From Candidatus Saccharimonadia bacterium (GTDB lineage: Bacteria > Patescibacteriota > Saccharimonadia > Saccharimonadales > Saccharimonadaceae), in assembly GCA_023257145.1 (NCBI GenBank), contig JALRDA010000113.1, forward strand, positions 1 through 5,423: a DNA stretch of 5,423 nt, in the 5' to 3' direction. The notes beneath the pieces are model-generated. The model ran no database searches. It was not told the DNA's origin and was given only the letters and a program-made list of their open reading frames with translations. The translations under genes were made by a program, and so were the position numbers. This document shows, in pieces, positions 1-4,711 of this stretch; position 1 is the first letter of the stretch, and every line of letters starts with the position of its first letter.

Positions 1-41
1 TACTTTTGATTTTGTCTAAAAGCGCACCTACCTAGATTGAG

Positions 42-476
42 GTGATTATACTGTATACATTCACTGACATTGATGGACGCACATACAAGAGAAGGGCACG
101 ACGCCATACACCAAGGCGAATTTTTCCTAAATTTCCAGAAAGCATCGATTACGTTGAGCTTCTGCCAATCGAGGCAGACAAAACGCGCTGGTGGCTACAG
201 GACAACAACCTATGGTCGACCAGCGATGAAGTCGAAAAAGTAGATATCTATAACGACGACGATTCCGCCCAGACGAAGGAAATGAGCGTTTATCCAATTT
301 ATGATAATCCGGATGTTCCCGTAGAGAAGCGCGCTATCTCGTACTATATTGGATTTGACGCGAATATCTACATACCGACGGACGATGGCCTGGAGCTGTT
401 CGATGCAGACGATCCAGAAGTGACGCCAGAATCAGAATACATCGTCGAACGCCTACGTGGCATTCGCGGCGAATAA
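42..476 (+). CDS. Hypothetical acidic protein, 144 aa, non-ATG start
   Basis: I do not recognise this family. The first 30 residues are basic (KRRARR and HTPRR at about 17-26). The remainder is strongly acidic, with a DDD cluster near 72-74 and many Asp/Glu in the last 40 residues. There is no signal peptide or membrane segment, so it is probably a soluble cytoplasmic protein. An in-frame TAG at 33-35 limits the 5' end and the first internal Met is residue 81, so the start must be a non-ATG codon. GTG at 42 is given here, but that GTG lies inside GAGGTGAT (39-46), a good Shine-Dalgarno match. If that is the ribosome site, initiation would fall on a downstream codon such as CTG at 51, removing three residues. 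The gene ends in TAA and is followed by a strong terminator, which supports a real transcription unit. The polarity (basic head, acidic tail) is visible; any function would be a guess. Confidence 0.75.
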   Translation: MIILYTFTDIDGRTYKRRARRHTPRRIFPKFPESIDYVELLPIEADKTRWWLQDNNLWSTSDEVEKVDIYNDDDSAQTKEMSVYPIYDNPDVPVEKRAISYYIGFDANIYIPTDDGLELFDADDPEVTPESEYIVERLRGIRGE

Positions 477-497
477 TCCAATCCACCCCATTCATCA

Positions 498-535
498 ACC
501 CCGGCAATCACCACGATTGCCGGGGTATTATTATT
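498..535 (+). terminator. Rho-independent terminator after the 144-aa gene
   Basis: A perfect 12-bp stem (498-509 with 515-526; CCCCGGCAATC against GATTGCCGGGG plus an outer A-T pair) closes a 5-nt ACCAC loop. It is followed by the T-rich run TATTATTATT. It starts about 20 nt after the TAA stop of the upstream gene, the usual place for an intrinsic terminator. The T tract is interrupted by A residues, but the stem is strong. Confidence 0.85.
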
Positions 536-562
536 GATTTATTTTTAGTAATATGTTTAAAT
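534..562 (+). promoter_or_regulatory. Candidate promoter for the 63-aa membrane protein
   Basis: TTGATT (534-539) is separated by 17 nt from TTAAAT (557-562). TTAAAT is preceded by TG plus one base (554-556), the extended -10 arrangement. It lies immediately after the upstream terminator and about 40 nt before the ATG at 600. Both hexamers match the sigma-70 consensus at only 4 of 6 positions, so this is tentative. Confidence 0.35.
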
Positions 563-599
563 ACAATTCGGTAACTACGCCACTTACGTTAGGAATAAC

Positions 600-791
600 A
601 TGGAATACATTCCAATCGTCGCTATGGTAATTGTCGCTCTCATCGCATGGAACCTTAAGGATTGGATCAAATCCCACCATGAAGGCAAGGCGGCCGTCGC
701 AAAAGAAGAGCGCCTTGCAGCAGAAGCTCGCGCTCGCGAGGAAGAAGCCAAGCTTGCATCCAGGCAGCTGACCCATACCAAAAGCGCATGA
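600..791 (+). CDS. Small membrane-anchored coiled-coil protein, 63 aa
   Basis: A single hydrophobic helix spans roughly residues 4-18 (IPIVAMVIVALIAW). Trp-Lys-Asp-Trp follows, then a charged Ala/Glu/Lys/Arg-rich segment (about 28-55) of the type that forms a single long helix or coiled coil. The likely topology is a short N-terminus, one membrane anchor and a helical cytoplasmic tail, because the positive residues follow the membrane segment. An AGGA Shine-Dalgarno (591-594) sits 5 nt before the ATG, which fixes the start. The gene lies alone between two terminators and ends in TGA, which argues against a code with TGA reassigned. The family is not recognised. The architecture recalls small scaffold or stator-like membrane peptides (for example ATP synthase b-type stalks), but nothing here proves such a role. 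Confidence 0.7.
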   Translation: MEYIPIVAMVIVALIAWNLKDWIKSHHEGKAAVAKEERLAAEARAREEEAKLASRQLTHTKSA

Positions 792-817
792 CACGTTCTA
801 GCAACCACTATCGACCT

Positions 818-852
818 GAGCCTTGTCGTTAGCTAGGCTTTTTTTATTTTTC
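818..852 (+). terminator. Terminator for the 63-aa gene, embedded in the convergent gene's 3' end
   Basis: GAGCCT (818-823) pairs with AGGCTT (835-840), one pair being G-U, around an 11-nt loop. T7, A and T5 follow (839-851 region). The stem is short but the T tract is long, and the site lies 27 nt after the plus-strand stop. The same bases read on the minus strand encode the last codons (Lys-Lys-Ala-stop) of the convergent gene. On the minus strand no T tract follows the hairpin, so it should terminate only plus-strand transcripts. Confidence 0.6.
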
Positions 853-1285
853 TGTTATTATCATCACGCCGCAGTCCCATTACTTCATACACTCCGCTAG
901 AGCGCATCGCAACAGGAAAGAGCAGCGTATCAACCACACCGTGAGTATCTTGGATTGTCGCACACAAATGCGGACGATATAAATGGTGCGGCCGATCAAT
1001 AGTCGAAACTGGCACTAAAAATGAATCTTCGATAATCGTGCCGGGCTGATAGCCTCCAGGTAATTGCTGCTCAGAGAACATAACAGTAACGCCCGCCTCA
1101 AAATATGCACTCAGCTGCAATAATCTTTCACTGTCATCAAGTACAAGCCGCGCACCTAGCTCTTTTAATTTCGCGACTAGTGAATCATAGGAATGTTCGT
1201 ACGCGTCCAAATAGCGCTCGATTAACTCTTCGCGCGCCAGCTCGTTTGCAATAACATTATCAATAGGGGATTCGTAATTATTCAT
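833..1285 (-). CDS. Hypothetical protein, 150 aa, directly downstream of tRNA-Pro
   Basis: The family is not recognised. The N-terminal third is helical and charged (residues about 8-50, with repeated Glu/Lys/Leu), followed by mixed beta-type sequence and a basic tail (RRDDNNRKIKK). There is no membrane segment or signal peptide. The reading frame stays open upstream through the tRNA gene, but translating through a tRNA is an artefact. The first Met after the tRNA is the ATG at 1285-1283, and a GTG two codons earlier (1291-1289) is the only other nearby choice. There is no clear Shine-Dalgarno; AGTGATT immediately precedes the ATG. Only 8 nt separate the tRNA CCA from the ATG, and I see no separate promoter, so the mRNA probably comes from the tRNA promoter. 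The stop codon lies inside the terminator of the convergent 63-aa gene. Confidence 0.65.
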   Translation of the reverse strand: MNNYESPIDNVIANELAREELIERYLDAYEHSYDSLVAKLKELGARLVLDDSERLLQLSAYFEAGVTVMFSEQQLPGGYQPGTIIEDSFLVPVSTIDRPHHLYRPHLCATIQDTHGVVDTLLFPVAMRSSGVYEVMGLRRDDNNRKIKKA

Positions 1286-1293
1286 AATCACTA

Positions 1294-1369
1294 TGGTCGG
1301 GATGACAAGACTTGAACTTGCGACCTCACGGCCCCCAGCCGTGCGCGCTACCAACTGCGCCACATCCCG
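1294..1369 (-). tRNA. tRNA-Pro(GGG) with encoded CCA
   Basis: The 76-nt minus-strand sequence folds completely. The acceptor is CGGGATG/CATCCCG, the D stem GCGC/GCGC with loop AGTTGGTA, the anticodon stem CACGG/CCGTG, and the T stem GCAAG/CTTGT with loop TTCAAGT. The discriminator is A73 and CCA is encoded (1296-1294). The anticodon loop is CTGGGGG, giving anticodon GGG (plus-strand CCC at 1334-1336), which reads proline CCC/CCU codons. The C1-G72 pair and A73 are identity elements typical of bacterial tRNA-Pro, and G37 is also expected. It has its own promoter immediately upstream and is followed after 8 nt by a protein gene. Confidence 0.97.
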
Positions 1370-1377
1370 GTGGGATT

Positions 1378-1386
1378 ATTATAGCA
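1378..1386 (-). promoter_or_regulatory. Extended -10 promoter of tRNA-Pro
   Basis: On the minus strand, TGC followed by a perfect TATAAT occupies 1386-1378. The hexamer 17 nt upstream (GTGTAA) is a poor -35, so the extended -10 probably carries recognition. Counting 7 nt past the last T puts transcription start at the A complementary to 1371, just 2 nt before the mature tRNA 5' end at 1369. Confidence 0.75.
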
Positions 1387-1420
1387 AGTCATCCACTTTT
1401 ACACTGCCTGGTTTTTCCAA

Positions 1421-1452
1421 ATAAAATACGCATGCCATCTAAAGCATGCGTC
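1421..1452 (-). terminator. Terminator of the glycosyltransferase gene
   Basis: A perfect 8-bp stem, GCATGCGT's complement at 1428-1435 paired with 1444-1451 around an 8-nt loop, is followed on the minus strand by ATTTTATTT. It lies about 75 nt after the glycosyltransferase stop codon and before the tRNA-Pro promoter, so it separates the two units. ACGCATGC contains the GCATGC palindrome in each arm. Confidence 0.75.
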
Positions 1453-1526
1453 TTCTATTACCACCTCGTTTCTGTAGTTGGATTGACCGACACCATTGGC
1501 GGTCAATCGCTTATCCGGACAATTCA

Positions 1527-3266
1527 TTATTCAGTTATCATCGGCACGCCAATTGCCCGGCGCCCTCGTGTCTTGCCAGATACTTCAGGCAGCTCCTTTT
1601 TGAAATTAAGCTCAGCCCACGGGAGGACTGAATTCAGCTCTTGCTTAAAGCTGCGTAGCTGAACACGATTATACCGCGACAGCAACACACTCATTGATGG
1701 CCAACTTGGATTAATAGCAATGACCGCCGCCGAAGCGAATGTAATGATACTCCATCCAACGTACATTGCACTTACTCGACTACTCATCAGGCCTACAAAG
1801 AACGCGAGCCCGACAAAAGCCACGACACTCATGTGCGCCTTGTAAGGGTTTTTGCCTCTCGTGAGTTTTTTGACGGTCACGATTTGTGCCGTACCGCCCT
1901 TAGGCGTCACCTCAAATTCGGTGTGCTTGTTGCGATCTTTGATTGCAGACAAAAATGCAGCCAAAAAGACTGGCATCACAGCAACCATCAGAACGCGACC
2001 GTGAAAGTAAAAACCACTTTCTCTTTTAGGCCGGATATTAAACTGCTGCGTCCACAGCATTGCCAACTCAAAAACAAGTAGCAGTGGCAGATAGGCAGTC
2101 AGAAATGGAATCACGTCTGTCTGAGCAGCTTGCCACCCAAAGCAGAAGTATAGTCCAAGCAGCAAAAGGCCAACGCCATATGCCGCGCCAGTCAAATAAT
2201 ACAACTGGATCCACGAGTATAGCACTCCTTGCAGCGGCTTCATGCCGCGAAGTGCGCTAAACGTTCGCGTGAACAGCAAGTCATTACAACCCTTAGCCCA
2301 ACGAAACTGCTGCTTAAAGAACGCCGACCATGTATCCGGACCCTCGCCAATAGCAAGGACTTCGGAGACATATTTCGACTTCCATCCATTCGAATGCAGC
2401 AGAATACCCGTCGCAAGATCCTCAGTCAGGTGCGGATTATACAACCCCACCTCCTTCAATGCCGCAACACGGATCACATGATTTGCGCCAATCAGCATCG
2501 TCGAATCAATTGCCGAAAGCCCACGCAGAAACGGTCCGTAAAATCCATATGTCTGATCGGCCGAACCACGTGCGACAAAATTGTCCATGTTTCCGTAGAC
2601 CTGCGGCGTTCCCACGAATGCAACGTCACTGTCATTGAAATACGGCAGTGTCTTGGTCAAAAAGTCACGACGCGGAATAAAATCCGTATCGATCTGGGCA
2701 ACAATGTCATACTTGGCAGCACCATGCGTGTCATACCAGGCATTATGATTGCCGCCCTTTGATTTCGGACTGAACTGGCTTCCTACTTCGTTATAACGGG
2801 CAATGCCCTTACGAGTAAAGTAAAATACCCCGAGCTGTTTGCAGAGGTTTTGCACTTCAAGATCATCACCTTCGTCAAGCACCCACGTATCGTGCGGGTA
2901 GTCAACGTCCTTGATTGCTTGAAGCGTTCGAGAGAGCATGCCGATCGGCTCGCTACCCGGCACATACGTCGTAATAAACGCGACGCGTGTCGTTGTCGGA
3001 TCAGGGAGATCAGTCGGAATATCCGAATCAGATTTTCTCTGCAACAGCCCGGTCACCACCCAACCAAGTGTCAACATGAATGTCGGCATCAAAAGGGTGA
3101 ATGTCAGCCCGACAAACAGTGCGATGTCGAATACATTCGGCAAACCATCACCAGAAAAGTTACTGGGACGGCGTGCAGGGTTCATCCAGTAAATGAGAAA
3201 ACTTACCCACGAGATCGCAAGGATTCCTGAGATAGCCCAGTATCCCTGCTGCTGATGTCGAGTCAA
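1527..3266 (-). CDS. Cellulose-synthase-like family 2 glycosyltransferase (BcsA-type), membrane
   Basis: This is a processive GT2 enzyme that should polymerise a sugar nucleotide (UDP-sugar in known relatives) into an extracellular polysaccharide while threading it across the membrane. Numbered from the GTG at 3305, membrane helices at about 22-41 and 58-88 precede the catalytic domain. That domain carries DEGDD (144-148), KGGNHN (183-188), the metal-binding DTD (206-208), TED with the catalytic base (294-296) and QQFRW (332-336). Helices follow at about 361-390, 400-420 and 437-455, then FEVTPK (464-469), which matches the FxVTxK gating loop of BcsA, then helices at 490-530. No C-terminal PilZ domain is present, so c-di-GMP control as in BcsA is not expected. 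Two starts are possible. GTG at 3305 has no Shine-Dalgarno. TTG at 3266 has AAAGGA six nt upstream and is preferred, giving 579 aa. The substrate is unknown: no bcsB, bcsZ or other partner gene lies in the window. Confidence 0.93.
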   Translation of the reverse strand: MTRHQQQGYWAISGILAISWVSFLIYWMNPARRPSNFSGDGLPNVFDIALFVGLTFTLLMPTFMLTLGWVVTGLLQRKSDSDIPTDLPDPTTTRVAFITTYVPGSEPIGMLSRTLQAIKDVDYPHDTWVLDEGDDLEVQNLCKQLGVFYFTRKGIARYNEVGSQFSPKSKGGNHNAWYDTHGAAKYDIVAQIDTDFIPRRDFLTKTLPYFNDSDVAFVGTPQVYGNMDNFVARGSADQTYGFYGPFLRGLSAIDSTMLIGANHVIRVAALKEVGLYNPHLTEDLATGILLHSNGWKSKYVSEVLAIGEGPDTWSAFFKQQFRWAKGCNDLLFTRTFSALRGMKPLQGVLYSWIQLYYLTGAAYGVGLLLLGLYFCFGWQAAQTDVIPFLTAYLPLLLVFELAMLWTQQFNIRPKRESGFYFHGRVLMVAVMPVFLAAFLSAIKDRNKHTEFEVTPKGGTAQIVTVKKLTRGKNPYKAHMSVVAFVGLAFFVGLMSSRVSAMYVGWSIITFASAAVIAINPSWPSMSVLLSRYNRVQLRSFKQELNSVLPWAELNFKKELPEVSGKTRGRRAIGVPMITE

Positions 3267-3329
3267 TATGTGTCCTTTTTTAGAAACGAATTGTAATAGG
3301 TTCACGTATGCAGAAATTCAACACACGAA

Positions 3330-3364
3330 GTTATAAAAATAGCATATAATTGCCAATGATGCAA
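3330..3364 (-). promoter_or_regulatory. Candidate promoter(s) for the glycosyltransferase
   Basis: Two overlapping minus-strand arrangements are visible. TTGCAT (3364-3359) with a 17-nt spacer and TATTTT (3341-3336) is preceded by TGC. TTGGCA (3356-3351) with a short 15-nt spacer precedes TATAAC (3335-3330). Either would start transcription near 3322-3330, leaving a leader of about 55-65 nt to the TTG at 3266. I cannot choose between them from sequence alone. Confidence 0.4.
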
Positions 3365-3369
3365 TACTT

Positions 3370-3389
3370 TGTATAGTAAATGGTATACA
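3370..3389. promoter_or_regulatory. Inverted repeat, possible operator between divergent genes
   Basis: TGTATA (3370-3375) and TATACA (3384-3389) form a perfect 6-bp dyad with an 8-nt spacer, a size compatible with a dimeric DNA-binding protein. It lies just upstream of the glycosyltransferase promoter candidates in the 227-nt AT-rich divergent region. In such AT-rich DNA a 6-bp dyad can arise by chance. Confidence 0.25.
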
Positions 3390-3403
3390 TTGTCGCATTT
3401 TGT

Positions 3404-3419
3404 GTCGTAATATAACGAC
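3404..3419. promoter_or_regulatory. Second inverted repeat in the divergent region
   Basis: GTCGT (3404-3408) and ACGAC (3415-3419) flank AATATA, giving a 16-bp near-palindrome with one mismatched pair. It lies in the middle of the region between the glycosyltransferase and the 124-aa gene. The TGTCGTA half recurs at 3513-3519 just before the Shine-Dalgarno of the latter, and TGTCGCA occurs at 3391-3397. Operator function is inferred only from position and symmetry. Confidence 0.25.
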
Positions 3420-3460
3420 GGTACTGATGGCATAAACCGCCAAATATTTCATAATACTAT

Positions 3461-3488
3461 TTGCATGATTAGAAAAAAATTGTAAAGT
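3461..3488 (+). promoter_or_regulatory. Weak candidate promoter for the 124-aa gene
   Basis: TTGCAT (3461-3466) is followed after 16 nt by TAAAGT (3483-3488), each matching the consensus at 4 of 6 positions. This would start transcription near 3495, leaving a leader of about 38 nt that contains the AAGGA Shine-Dalgarno. Other A/T-rich hexamers nearby are similarly good, so the exact site is uncertain. Confidence 0.25.
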
Positions 3489-3532
3489 ATTAATGTACAC
3501 TCATTCGAAATATGTCGTAGTAAGGAAGCAAA

Positions 3533-3907
3533 TTGGCAACGCTAGAGCAGATTCGCACATTACAAAGTAAGGGCACACCATTTGAGCAAGCGTTGTGGTA
3601 CGACGGTGACGTAGATGGTAAGCGGGTAAAGATTATTTATCCGGAAACTGAAGCATACTTGGCAGACAAAGCCAGCCAAGGTATGGCAGTCTACGTGCAT
3701 GCAACACATTCGCGACCACATGGTATAGAAGAGCTTGACTTCTTCCTGTCTGCCAGCTCGATCGAAACCCTCACGGCCATTCTTGCCGCCTTGACAATGC
3801 ACGACAAGCTGTATGGACTTTACAATGCCAATACAGGTCAGCTGCAAATGCTGAATCGTGCACATGCATGGTTTATTGCTCCGGCAATAGACATAGAGAC
3901 AATGTAG
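3533..3907 (+). CDS. Hypothetical soluble protein, 124 aa, TTG start
   Basis: The family is not recognised. The sequence alternates strand-like and helical stretches, with a WYDGDVDGKRVKIIYP segment near 22-37 and a hydrophobic helix around 78-87 that is too short and polar at its edges for a membrane anchor. No signal peptide or known catalytic motif is evident, so it is probably cytoplasmic. The start is TTG, supported by AAGGAA (3522-3527) with 6 nt between AGGA and the codon. The first internal Met is residue 51, too far in to be a better start. It is transcribed divergently from the glycosyltransferase and closed by a strong tandem-hairpin terminator, so it is probably a single-gene unit. 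Shared control with the glycosyltransferase is possible from the divergent layout but not shown. Confidence 0.72.
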   Translation: MATLEQIRTLQSKGTPFEQALWYDGDVDGKRVKIIYPETEAYLADKASQGMAVYVHATHSRPHGIEELDFFLSASSIETLTAILAALTMHDKLYGLYNANTGQLQMLNRAHAWFIAPAIDIETM

Positions 3908-3933
3908 TATCAGTGTATCTAAATTCTGCGTAC

Positions 3934-3992
3934 GCGGCGGCCCCGGTGACGGGCCGCCGCCAGCAGGGCGCCAAACGGCGCCTTTTTCATTT
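3934..3992 (+). terminator. Tandem GC-rich hairpins ending in a T tract
   Basis: The first hairpin is a perfect 10-bp all-GC stem, GCGGCGGCCC (3934-3943) with 3951-3960, around a CGGTGAC loop. Six nucleotides on, GGCGCC (3967-3972) pairs with GGCGCC (3977-3982) around an AAAC loop, extended by a G-U and an A-T pair, and is followed by TTTTT. The second hairpin has the classic intrinsic terminator form. The first probably reinforces it or protects the 3' end from exonucleases. It lies about 27 nt after the stop of the 124-aa gene. Confidence 0.85.
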
Positions 3993-4050
3993 GCGCAAAA
4001 ATACCAGCCAGCTCTCGCACTTAACCTGCTTATGGTTCATACTAAAATGC

Positions 4051-4620
4051 ATGATTAGTCGGACACATGATCTTGCCGCAATCACCGCTTTAGGTGTTGT
4101 ACTGTTTCTTGCGCCACCTGAATCACTTACGCTCGCGACCGTACTCGTTGCTATTCTCGCTAACCAGATCGGCGGCATCGCCCCAGACATCGATCAGCCG
4201 ACAGCACCGTTTTGGCGAAACTTGCCGATAGGTGGGGTAGTGGGGCGGATTATCGGACGAATGCTTGGTGGCCATCGCTTTATTACCCATTCACTTTTAG
4301 GGCTAGCCTTGTTTGGCTGGCTTGCCCACTTACTGCTTATTACTCTGCAACCAATCATGAGTTCAATCGATATTAATATAGTGTGGATTGCATTCATGAT
4401 CGGCATGATATCGCACTTAATTATGGACAGCTTTACAAAAGAAGGCGTGCCGTGGTTGCTGCCAATCCCAATCAAATTTGGACTTCCACCCATCCGTCGC
4501 CTTCGCATTACCACCGGCAAATCAATCGAAAATTTTATTATACTCCCTGGGCTATTGCTGTTTAATTGCTGGTTCTATGCCATCCACTATTCTCAATTGC
4601 TTACATTAATTCATGGCTAA
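4051..4620 (+). CDS. YdjM/DUF457-type membrane-bound putative metal-dependent hydrolase, 189 aa
   Basis: The protein matches the pattern of the YdjM family, inner-membrane proteins thought to be metal-dependent hydrolases, whose substrate is not established. Conserved polar residues sit at membrane edges: His6 near the N-terminus, PDID (45-48), HRFITHS (His75 and His80), and SHLIMD (His122, Asp126) followed by TKEGVPW. A late R-x-T-G-K-S-x-E segment (152-160) is also typical. Hydrophobic helices lie at about 10-40, 80-100, 108-125 and 163-180. The frame is open far upstream, but that part runs through the terminator hairpins and is not protein-like; ATG at 4051 opens directly onto the family's N-terminal His motif. 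No Shine-Dalgarno is visible before it. An out-of-frame ATG at 4047 gives a 3-codon frame overlapping the start. In E. coli ydjM is SOS-regulated; no LexA box is apparent here. Confidence 0.88.
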   Translation: MISRTHDLAAITALGVVLFLAPPESLTLATVLVAILANQIGGIAPDIDQPTAPFWRNLPIGGVVGRIIGRMLGGHRFITHSLLGLALFGWLAHLLLITLQPIMSSIDINIVWIAFMIGMISHLIMDSFTKEGVPWLLPIPIKFGLPPIRRLRITTGKSIENFIILPGLLLFNCWFYAIHYSQLLTLIHG

Positions 4621-4642
4621 ATAGTACAAACATTAAACGTGC

Positions 4643-4680
4643 AACGCACCGAGCATAGGAATACTCGATGCGTTTCTCAT
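4643..4680 (+). terminator. Probable terminator after the YdjM-like gene
   Basis: AACGCA (4643-4648) pairs with TGCGTT (4669-4674). After one C-A mismatch, CGAG (4650-4653) pairs with CTCG (4664-4667). The loop could add two pairs around GGAA, a GNRA-type tetraloop. The following TTTCTCATT is only moderately T-rich. The 3' end of the stem overlaps the first base of the -35 of the next gene. Confidence 0.6.
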
Positions 4681-4702
4681 TACGACGCTAACGGCTTATA
4701 AT
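4674..4702 (+). promoter_or_regulatory. Promoter of the pilin gene, near-leaderless
   Basis: TTCTCA (4674-4679, 4 of 6) and a perfect TATAAT (4697-4702) are separated by 17 nt. The predicted start near A4709 is three bases before the ATG at 4712, so the mRNA would have little or no 5' leader. There is no Shine-Dalgarno before the ATG, in agreement with this. A second TATAAT (4708-4713) overlaps the start codon itself. Confidence 0.7.
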
Positions 4703-4711
4703 AATCCTATA

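Noticed and set aside
531..808. Minus-strand frames of 74 and 87 codons opposite the 63-aa gene
   Set aside because: Both are shadows of the plus-strand gene, which has a proper Shine-Dalgarno and a sensible membrane/coiled-coil pattern; the Cys/Phe-rich antisense products look non-biological.
1286..1363. In-frame N-terminal extension of the 150-aa protein (begins MAQLVART)
   Set aside because: These codons are the sense strand of the tRNA-Pro gene read as protein; the peptide is a well-known tRNA artefact, so the start was moved to the ATG at 1285.
1312..1662. Plus-strand frame of 116 codons
   Set aside because: It crosses the antisense of the tRNA, the glycosyltransferase terminator and the 3' end of the glycosyltransferase; no Shine-Dalgarno and low-complexity composition unlike a protein.
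2229..2762. Plus-strand frame of 177 codons inside the glycosyltransferase
   Set aside because: It is fully antisense to the conserved catalytic core (TED and QxxRW region); the opposite strand has unmistakable family motifs.
3345..3350. Perfect TATAAT on the plus strand
   Set aside because: No acceptable -35 lies 16-18 nt upstream, no extended -10 TG, and the next plus-strand gene begins almost 190 nt later.
3318..3500. Minus-strand frame of 60 codons, hydrophobic, in the divergent intergenic region
   Set aside because: GTG start without Shine-Dalgarno, covers the predicted promoters and dyads, and its hydrophobicity is what AT-rich DNA gives by chance. A small membrane peptide cannot be wholly excluded.
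3868..4050. Upstream extension of the YdjM-like protein (61 extra residues)
   Set aside because: It overlaps the end of the 124-aa gene and reads through both terminator hairpins; the family's N-terminal motif begins at the ATG at 4051.
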